A stretch of 64,000 nt of DNA, taken from assembly GCA_029204225.1 (NCBI GenBank), contig CM055101.1:42616927-42680926 (forward strand), in the 5' to 3' direction. The notes under the pieces are model-generated. The model was not told where the DNA came from, did no database searches, and was given only the letters and a program-made list of their open reading frames with translations. This document shows positions 48,101 through 58,500 of this stretch, one piece after another. How positions within the stretch are numbered: position 1 is the first letter of the stretch; every line of letters starts with the position of its first letter. The translations under genes were made by a program, and so were the position numbers. This stretch comes from Diphasiastrum complanatum (lineage: Eukaryota; Streptophyta; Lycopodiopsida; Lycopodiales; Lycopodiaceae).

Positions 48101-51100
48101 AGGAGTGATAAGATCCTTGCACTCGGCAAAGAGGCAGGGTTACTTATATAGATTGGCACACTGTTATTCTGAGTCTAGTCAAGCCTTGAAAACCTTTGTT
48201 CTAGTCAAGAAAGCATTATTATGGCATCATCGCTTAGGACACGTGAATTATGCATCTATTTTGAACATGGCCAAACATTCCATGGTTCTTGATCTCGACT
48301 ATCCTTCTGGTAAGGTCGATCTCCCTGTCTGTCATAGCTGCATCTTTGGAAAGCAGGCTAGGATTCCTTTTAGATCAAACCATATGCATGCAGCAAAAGG
48401 TCTGTTAGATGTTGTTCATACAGATATATGTGGACCTATGCAAACTCCGTCACTGCTAAATGCAAAGTACTTCATTACCTTTATTGACGAATTCTCCAGA
48501 AGAACAGTTGTTTATCTCATTAAACAAAAATTAGAGGCTTTCATCAAATTTAGACAATTCAAAGAGCGTGTTGAGAATCAAACTGGCCAACGAATCAAAG
48601 CACTGAGGTCAGATAACGGGGGAGAATAAATCTCCAACGAATTCAAGGACTATTGCCTTAACAACGGCATTGAGCAACAATACATCACTTCCTATTCGCC
48701 TCAGTCAAATGGTCTTGCTGAGAGAAAGAACATAACCTTAGTTGAATCGGCAAAGTGCATGTTATCACACGCAACACTTCCGAAATCCTTCTGGGCTGAA
48801 GCTATTTCAACAGCAACTTATATTCAGAACAGATGTCCTACTAAAGGCCTCTCAGACAAAACACCATTCGAAGTTTGGACAGGTACCATTTATCAAACTT
48901 ACGAGTTTTTGGACGTACTGCTTTTGCGCAGATACCTTGTGATCTCAGGAAGAAGCTCGACTTCCAGAGTATCAAGTGTGTTTTCATCAGCTACACTACT
49001 TCAGATCAAGCCTACAAGTTGTTCGATCCCATCGAGTCAAAGATATTCACTAGCCGGGATGTCATCTTCATCAAAGATCAGTTTCAAGACCTCAAAGGAA
49101 AGGGCAGTCCCCATGTAGCCGACCTGTCAGATTCTCCTGACGCTTTGAACTTTCCAGTTCGACTATTCCCATTGAAGGTCCAAGCTCTTCTACTTTCGAC
49201 GAACAACGAATGAACGGTGGATCAGAAGATGATGATGTTGCAGTTCAGCAACTACAGTATGATAGAAACGATCAACTTCCTGAATTACCCAGAAGATCTT
49301 CAAGGACTAGCAGACCACCCAACTGGTATATTGACGAGTCTGCAGCCTATCTTGTTCAGAAATCGACGTTTGTCCAAGAGGCACTCAGTCAGCCTGACTC
49401 AGATCTCTGGAAAGAAGCTATGGATAAAGAGTATTTATTTCTTATCAAGAACCAGACGTGGACAGTTGTCGAATTACCTGCTAGCAGAAACATAGTTGAT
49501 TGCAAATGGATTTTCAAAGTCAAGTACAACGCAGATGGAAGCATCAACAGAAGAAAAGCACGACTAGTAGCCAGAGGTTTTTCTCAGGTATGAAACGTCG
49601 ATTACACTGAGACTTTCAGTCCAGTAGTCAAGCATTCTTCTATTCGACTTTTGCTATCATTTGCCGCTGCAGCAGATTTGGAAATACATCATATGGATGT
49701 ACAGGCAGCATATCTCAATGGAGTTATCGAAGAAGACATTTACATGTTGCAACCCGAAGGTTATATTATTGAGGGTAAGAACAATCATGTTTGTAAACTC
49801 CATAAGGCACTTTATGGCTTGAAGCAATCTACTCGAGCATGGTTTCAAAGGATCAATACTTTCCTCATTGATCACGGTTTTACACCTAGCTATTCATATT
49901 CAAACATTTACTTCAAAGCAGTGCAGTAGTCTTTTATCATTATCACATTATACGTGGACGATACATTGCTTTTCAGCAACAGTATTGATCTGATAAAAGA
50001 GGAGAAGACAATGCTATCTTCCGAATTCAGCATGACTGATCTGGGCGAAGCTCATTTTTGCCTTGGTATACAAATCCACAGAGACAGAAAACAAAAGTTG
50101 ATCTACATTACACAACAGAGGTACATCTACAACATGTTAGTCAGATATAATCTGATCAATTGCAAGTCAGCTCTCTCACCAATGGAACCAGGGCTCAAAT
50201 TGTCAAAGGACCAGTGTTCCTAAACAATTCATGAGAAGCAACAGATGCGTGAGTATCCTTACCATTCTATTATAGGATCTCTTATGTACGCCATGATCTG
50301 TACTAGGCCAGACATAGCTTTTGCAGTCAGCTCTCTCAGTCAGTTTATGACTAATCCATATCAGAGTCATGAGATATCTTCGAGCTACTATGGACTTTTG
50401 CATTTGTTATGGAGCAGTCGGCAACGACAAACTCAATTTACTCAGTGGTCACACAGATGCGAGTTGGGTAGGAGATGTAGACACTCGTAAATCTACTTCC
50501 GGATTTACATTCTTCCTCAACAATGGTCCAATTTCTTGGAACAGTCACAAGCAATCTTCAATAGCTCTATCTTCCACTGAATCAGAGTATATCGCAGCCT
50601 CTCAAGCTACAAAGGAAGCAATTTGGTTGAGGAACTTACTCTCAGATACAATATGCTCCGACGACATTATTTTTGTGATAATCAAAGTGCCATTGCTTTA
50701 TCAGCCAACCCTAGATTTCATTCCAAGAGTAAGCACATTGAACTGAAGTATCATTTTGTCAGAAGCAAAGTTCTCAACGAAGAGGTCAGATTGCAGTACT
50801 GTAAAACGACTAACCTTTTCCCTTTTTGAGTTTCATACACCCGTTTCTTCCGACGGAGGGCATGATGGAAAGATCGACGAGCTGCAGGAAGAAGATGTGT
50901 GTTATGCAATCTAGCTTGGGTGACTTGGACACAACCTATCGCGCTTGTGAACAATATTTAGACTTTCCATGATAGTTGTACATTAAACATTTGTAACTAT
51001 TTTAAATTACTGAATGGGCTCTGCCCATGGTGACCATTGTAATTATGTTGTAACTAGTCGAGAGTTGTGCTTTAGCTTTTTGGCATGTTGTATTGGGTCA

Positions 51101-54100
51101 TTTATCAGGACTAGTTGGATTGACCTTCTAAAAAGTAGAAGAGTTTATTTAATAGGACATGTGTCATACGCTCATTGGGACACTTGGTCCAATGTATAAG
51201 TGACATGTCGGGGGACGGTCCTCCCTCTTGCTTGGCTCTGTGTCAGGTTACTGCCAAGTGGCAAGCGTTGACTATGCATGGAGTTTGCTTTGAGTCGACA
51301 ATAGGATGTGTCGAGATCAAGGGAGCCCAAGAGAGGCATTCCTTATCACTTTCTATGTTGGAAAGGTTGGGCGGAGACATAGCAACCAGGTTCTACAGTA
51401 TCGTGATGGCATCTTATGTACTAATTGAAGGAATCGATAAAGTTTTGATTTGCATAATTCCCTGTTGTGTTTGGTAAGTTCAAATAGTAGTTTTGGCATT
51501 TGGTATTGGAGCAAAGGTCAGCTGGGATTCGCAGATTACTGCTGGCTGTCCATCGTCGAGTAGGGTTGTACTTTCTATCAGAGTTCTCTGTTTAGGGCTG
51601 AAAACCCCACTAAAATTCTGGATTTTCGTAGCTTGCTGTCCATCGTTGCCTTGCAACCTCAAATCGCTGAGTTTCTGACACTGCCAGGGCTGCAACAGAT
51701 TGCTGAAATTCTGGTCAGAAGTTTGAAAGTTTGAAAGTTTGAAACTTACCTAGTTGGCCCCAAAAAATAGCAAACGCAAATTTGTTTTATGGCACAACAT
51801 TATCTCCATCAGTATGGATCCTTTGGAAGGTACTAGCACTGAGATACTCAGAATTGAAAACTAGCAGTATGGATCCTTTGGAAGGTACTAGCACTGAGAT
51901 ATTCAGAATTGAAAAGTAGTTGCTGAAGTGGATGCCATGGAGGTTATTCTGCAACAAATTCTTGATCGACTAAAGGCTAATAGATCCCCACAAAGAAGCT
52001 GAGAGAGCTAGTGATATAGCTGTAGTTGAGCATCGCTCTTCCTTTCCTGCTTTTACCCATCCATTCTTAGCAAAGGCTAAACTACTTTTGGAGAGCATAA
52101 ATTTGAAGATTTGGGTGATGGCTAAGGTGTGATTCTTTCCATTCTAAAATGCATGAAAAGCTTGCATATCACTTTGAAGTTTGTTGATTGTCTCACGTCT
52201 TCCTGTTGAAACTGGCCTTTTTCTTAATGCATAACACTTCGAGGCTCATAATGCTCTCTTCTCATAGATGAGCTATGCTGGATTAGCATGGATGATATCA
52301 TTTGGTAAGCAGTGTTTCCAGCCGATTTGTTCGGTTCAAACCAATTTGATCCGGAAAAAAGTTATTTAATAATTAATTAATTAATTATGTATAGGTATAT
52401 AGCAAAGGTTGGAGGACCCGGACGTGGACGTGCGTCCGGGGTGGATGCACTTTTTAAAATTTATTTTTTTTTAGTGTATTTTAGTTTAAACAAAAAAAGG
52501 GAGGCGTCCGCATCTAGACGCCGGACGCGGATGCGAAATGGCCGCTTTTGGGGTGGACGCGCATGCCTGCTATATACTAGCAGACATGAGGGTCCAGGTC
52601 CCGGACGCGGGCTTTTCACGTCCGCGTCGGCGTCCGGACGCGTCCGACCCCCGGACGCGGGGTGGGACGGGTCCACTTTTTTTTAAAAAAAATTTATTCG
52701 GTTTTTTTGCTATTTTATGAGGAAAAAAGAAAAAAAACCGCCTCCGAACCCGGACACAGGTCCCGGGCGTCCGTGTCCGCCCCATTCATCTTTGTACATA
52801 TTCTATTTTTTTCTGTTTTTTTTTTCAAAATTCCCAAGGCTTCTATACTTATATAAAAGCAGTTTTTAAATGCTATTTACAACGCTCTACATAGTACTAG
52901 TAACTATTGTGTTCGTGACACATGCATTGATTTGTCTACATGTTTGTGCATTGAGCAATTTGAGCTGTGAACAAAACCTTCTACAATTGAACAAACATGA
53001 CTGATGTGTTCTGAAAATGCCAAAGTCCAACTTTATGAATCATTCATTAGTAGACCACAAGTGATAGAAGCTCAAACACAAATCAGAATTGTTACGTCCA
53101 TGTTTGGTATAGAGGATTCGGAATAATCCTTGACGTGGATTTTAGGTACTCCAGTGTACGAGCTTATTAGTTACACCTTGCCATTTTGGACTAGGCCAGA
53201 AATGTAGACACCTATTTTCCAGTTTCCGACTGCCGGAATCCTCTCCTCTTTTGTATTTAGTCACCATGGTTCGGGGGAGAAGCGAATTGGTGTTTGACTC
53301 TCGACTTCCAGCTCGTTGGGCACTTTGGCTCCACAGTAGTCCTTTTGGCGCATGCAATAGGATATAGAAGATCTTCACTTGGCGATCTTTACAAGAATAC
53401 ACAAAATCCATATTCCTATAAAATGTTGAGACTAGTATTATGTTTTTAAAATATTTTTTTTTCGGTTCGAACCAGCTTTGAATGATTTGAACTGCGGTTC
53501 GTGGAAACTATGTTTGGTAGAATGTCCACTTAAGAATGGATTGAATAGAATCTTGTTGTAAGATTTGCAGAAAAGAATAACTAACTATTAATTGCCATTT
53601 TTTTTATAAATTTTGCATGTGGAATCACATGCAAGTTCATATCATCTATGTTGTTATAACGTTTGCAATCTGTATGGTTTTCATGGCTATAGCTGAATCC
53701 ACTTTGAGCATTGATTTATGGACAGGGAAACGAAAATCTTATTTCATCAACTAAAAGTGATTACTGTAAACCATAAAAATATGCTGTGATTTGAAGTAAT
53801 GTTTATTGACTTAGTTCGGTCGAATGTGCAGGCAAATGAAATATTGTCATCCTTTGATGTGCGATTACGACAATATGCTATAAAGCATTTGACAAAGGTG
53901 TGCTTTTGGATATAAACAAGAATTTTGTGGTATATGACAAAGGCATTGCCACAAATTTCTTGAATAAAAGATGTGATTGTGTAAGATTGGATGCATGGTA
54001 ATTAGCTAATTTAAATCTTAGTTGTCTTGGAACTGTGGCATAATGGTTAGCATTTCCTTTGCTTACCTTAACACAAATAGATAGTCTTTACTTTATTATC

Positions 54101-55482
54101 GTTGTTGGTGATGATGTTGGTACGTCCCGCAAGCTGAGAGCCTAGGGATGCATGCAAGAAAACGGGAGGGACACATTTTCTGCTAGCTATGACTTGAATA
54201 TGTGGGTGCATCTAAGCGTGGGCATGCATGCAAGAAAAAGAGGACATAAATTTTTTTGCTATTTTTGACTTGCATATAGAGGTGCATCTAAATGACCAAG
54301 TTCTTGCAATAAAGTCCTTAGCAATGTGGCAAAGCTATTTGTGCCTTTGAGACATTGACTTTAATTTTGACTTTTGCATAAACTCTGTTGAACAATTCAA
54401 ACACAATATTGCCTTTTGCAAGGCAATGCCAGAAAGGGCATTGATGGCAATTGCTCAATTTCTCCTTTTTTTCAACTTTCATTCTAGTTTGAAGTGTCTT
54501 ATTATATGCGTCTTTTCTATGTAGCCAGATATTTTTTCAAGTGCCTCGAAATTTGTAACCCGTAAGTTGTTGAAACAGTAGCTACAGAGTTTTTCCCAGA
54601 TGCAATCAAGGAGACTTTCATTGCATACTTGCAAATTTTAGATTTCCAGGGTCCATGAGAAGTTTTGAAGGATACAGATTTTAGCAAGCAGACTGAAATG
54701 TTCTTGAAAAACATTTACACTTGATAAAAGTTTTGGTTCCCTTTGCTGTTCTAAGAAACACTTTCTTCAATTCATATGTTTTTTGTTGTCTTATGACAAT
54801 GAGTCAAAGTTCAGCTAAACAATGTCAAGGTAGACTAACCTAATGATTTCAGTCAGGGGTCCGGTTGATGCGGGGGGTTGTGAAGGATGTTCAACCTGGA
54901 AAATTAATCATTAGTGATGATACTGAGGTGCCATTTGGCCTGCTGGTTTGGTCGACTGGTGTAGGAGCATCTGAATTTGTGAGGTCACTCCAACTAGAGA
55001 AGGCTCCTGGTGGACGGTAAGTGATCCTGATTAGTAGAAGCAGAACTACTGACTGTTAGTGAAGTAGTGAAATATTTTTGGTATCTTTTTAATGGATTTC
55101 GAATTTGTTCCTAAGGCTACTTCTGTTTCCCTCCAGTTTCTGTTAGTGAGAGTTGTGGTTGTCTTGTCAGGGTAGCATAAACTTCTGGCTGATAATTGAT
55201 TTTCAATCCTACCTTGAAGTAGCCAATAGAAACCAAGGTAAGGGCCTTCCCAAAGATAAAAAGGCACCTCTTGTAACCCATTTCGGATGCTAATAGAGAG
55301 GAAGAGACTCTACCATTTTGAGTATTGAAACATCCTCATGTGCTAATGCTTGCATTTCTATTGCTCTTTGTTTATGCTTTCTAGTTGTTTCCCATTTTGC
55401 ATGGTTCTTTGTTTATGATTCTTCAATGACTTTCCCAATAGAATGTAGTTTTTGAGCACATGAGCGCCTCCCTCATCTCTCA

Positions 55483-55532
<50 letters not shown>

Positions 55533-58500
55533 TGGATTGTGTGTGTGGTTAATGTTAGTTGGAGCTAGAGTTAGAGTTAGTTTTGTGTAGAAAGCAACTA
55601 AGCAAGCAACTAATCTAGTTAGATCACCTATCCTTGTGGTTCTAACCCCTTTTGACAGGCGGAGGGCTGCTCACCACATATTCCTACACCCTACACTCAT
55701 CACATACTATGCAGCAAAGGTTGAAGGCAGCCAACTGCTATGTACTTGCTGAGAATCGAATAAAGTTTGAGATTTGTGATCAAAGAGTGTATGACATTAT
55801 GTTGTTTGTAAGTAGAGCTTTGAAAGAGTTTGACATTTGGTATTAAAGCAGAAGGGAATTTGATCAACGTGGACAAGAAAGCTTGAAAGCAAGGTTTTTC
55901 TTAGTTAGGTGGACCATTGCAGCCCTATAGTTGCTTCTGATAGCCCATTGTTGGTGGGAAAAGCTAGGAATTACCTTCGAAACAAGGATATTTATTTGTT
56001 TTTCAAACCACTATTGTAGCCTCGAATTTTCAATTACTAGTTGTTTTTCTGCAAATTCTACCTCCTACAAAGATTTGCGTCCCTGCAGCTCCATTGCACT
56101 TCAGAAATAGGCTGTTTGCAGCCTGTTGTAGCCTTACAACACCTGCAAAATTTGCATCTAATGCATCTGCAACCTGCTCTACGTCAGCAGTCCACTGCCA
56201 TACCCGCAACCACTGGGAAAGAGTTTTTTCTACCAAGATTTCGTTGTAAATCCATCATATAGGGTGTAGAAGACCTGCAGCAAACTTATTATAATAGTTA
56301 TGGATCCGTTGGAACGTTCTAGCACTGAAAAACTAAGGATTGAAGACGTAAGCCGTAATGCAGATACCGGAAGAGGTTTTGATGTTCTTATAGGTTTTCT
56401 GCTTCATGGAGGGCTTGCGTGAGAGCCTTTGGCCTTTCGTGAGAAAGGAGTAGCCTCTAAGCCTCCACAAGGCATTACAGATGGCCTTGCACTGTGAGGA
56501 TGGGAAAAAGGCCAAGGAGCCTAAAACGTCTACTATAGGCGGATTTCAGCCTTGGGGAAAGAGGAAATTCAAGAAATTAAGGGGTCAACTTAGACAAGAG
56601 CTTGTTCAAGGTGCCAAAACAAGTAAAGGTGCGGGCGCCTCGAAAAGCCAAGGAGTGGTATGGGATGTCCAATGTCCAAGGGGGCCAGTGCTTTTTAATG
56701 TTATCGCTGCAAGATTTGGAGCAGGCCAAGAAAGAAAGCTTGTGCTTTAGTTGTCTAAGGCAGCATAGGTGGAAGGAGTGCCCCCTGTAACCCTTTCACG
56801 AACCACATAGAGCTTGCAAGTTGAGGAGGCTACTCTGATCCAAATTGAAGAGCTAGAATATGAAGAACCTCAAGCTGCTCCACGACTCATGAATGTGTCG
56901 GTGATTTGGAAGGTTGAATTTGTTCCTTTGCCACAAATATTGAGAGTAGTGCAATATGGGTATCAATTTCCTGCACTTCTTTGATTGTTATGTGTGGATA
57001 GTTGTGTGGTAGAGATGCCTTGATTTTATTTGACACTGGGCTCTCACATGACGTTATTAGCTCCGCTTTGATTAAGCAACTGAGAGAGAGCACACAAAAC
57101 ATCCCTGTATTAGTACACAACCGAAATGGATGATGGAAAGGGTGCAGAAGTGTGGGATTCCAAAGTTGTGAGCATGCCTCTTAACCATTCAAAGCTATAC
57201 TGAGGAGTGGGATTTTAAGCTAACTCGTTTGGCTCGTTTTGATGTCGTGCTTGAAATCTGTTGGCATGTGCCTAGGAAACCCTACATCGCTTGGGATACT
57301 CATGTGTACAAGTTCTAGTATGGTGGTTGGACCATTCCTTGCATGGTGAGCCTAATGTGCCTCCAAGACTTTTTGATCACGGTATAAGGTTCATTGTAAG
57401 TGTATGCATGTTTATTTGTTGTTTGATATGTCATTTCTGCTTGTGAAAATGATGTGTGAAGGACAAAACATTACTAAGAACCTAGATTGTCATTATAGAT
57501 GTGTCCACTGATGCAACTTGATGGTCTTGTAGATGGATCAAGAATATTGGAGTTCCAAGAATAAATTGAGAAGCCAGTCAAGATTTTAATGAATTTAGCA
57601 CTGCGAATCTGTCTATTTTACATGTTAACAGGTTTTCTTTTTTCTTTTTTCCATTTTGGTACTTGATATCTATGCTCATTCATTTTAACCTAATCTCTTT
57701 TTGGTTTTTGATGTTTCAGGATTGGCGTGGATGATTGGTTAAGAGTTGCAGGATTGGAAGATGTTTATGCTATTGGTGACTGTGCTGGTTACCTTCCAAG
57801 CACTGGAAAGTCAGTGCTTCCTGCTCTTGCCCAGGTGACATTATTTAAGACAAATCTCTTACTTTACTTGAAGGATGTGGAGTGAAAAGTTCAGACTTAC
57901 CAATAGAAAGACCAGCATCAACTAGACTGAGATGCTACGAACTTAGAGATGCAGACGACTAATTATTGAGTGAAAAGTTCAGACATACCAATAGAGAGAT
58001 CGACATCAAATAAACTGACATGCTATTAACTTAGAGATGCAGGTGACTAGTTATTAAGGTTGATAATCAAATGGGAAGCATCAAATTTCATCACAATTTT
58101 GCACATACACACATAGGAAATTGTACTTGGATTTACATAAGCGAGGTGCATCTGCATGCAGGCTGGCTATGTACTCTGAACTTTTAAGTCCAGCAAATGC
58201 TATTGCAAAGGCATTCATTTGATTTCTGGCAAGCAGAGATTTGATCAATTTGTGAAGATACTTTGAACATTTTTTCATTTTTTTTCCCTGAATGCTGTTA
58301 ACAACTGCAAAATTATGACGAAATTGTTACCCCAATCACATATCGTCCGACAACAAAATCAAGATAGAGATATCAAATTCTTTCAGTTGAGCCCACGATG
58401 ATTGTTCAGGATAAAAATAGAAAAGTGAATGTAATCTATGAAAGAAATCAGTCACTTCTTGTACATCGACGTAGCATGTGCTCTATCCTCTCATTATGTA

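Noticed and set aside
54036-54060. tRNA-like start GTGGCATAATGGTTAGC in intron 4
   Set aside because: It resembles an A box, but no B box or foldable 3' half follows within tRNA distance.
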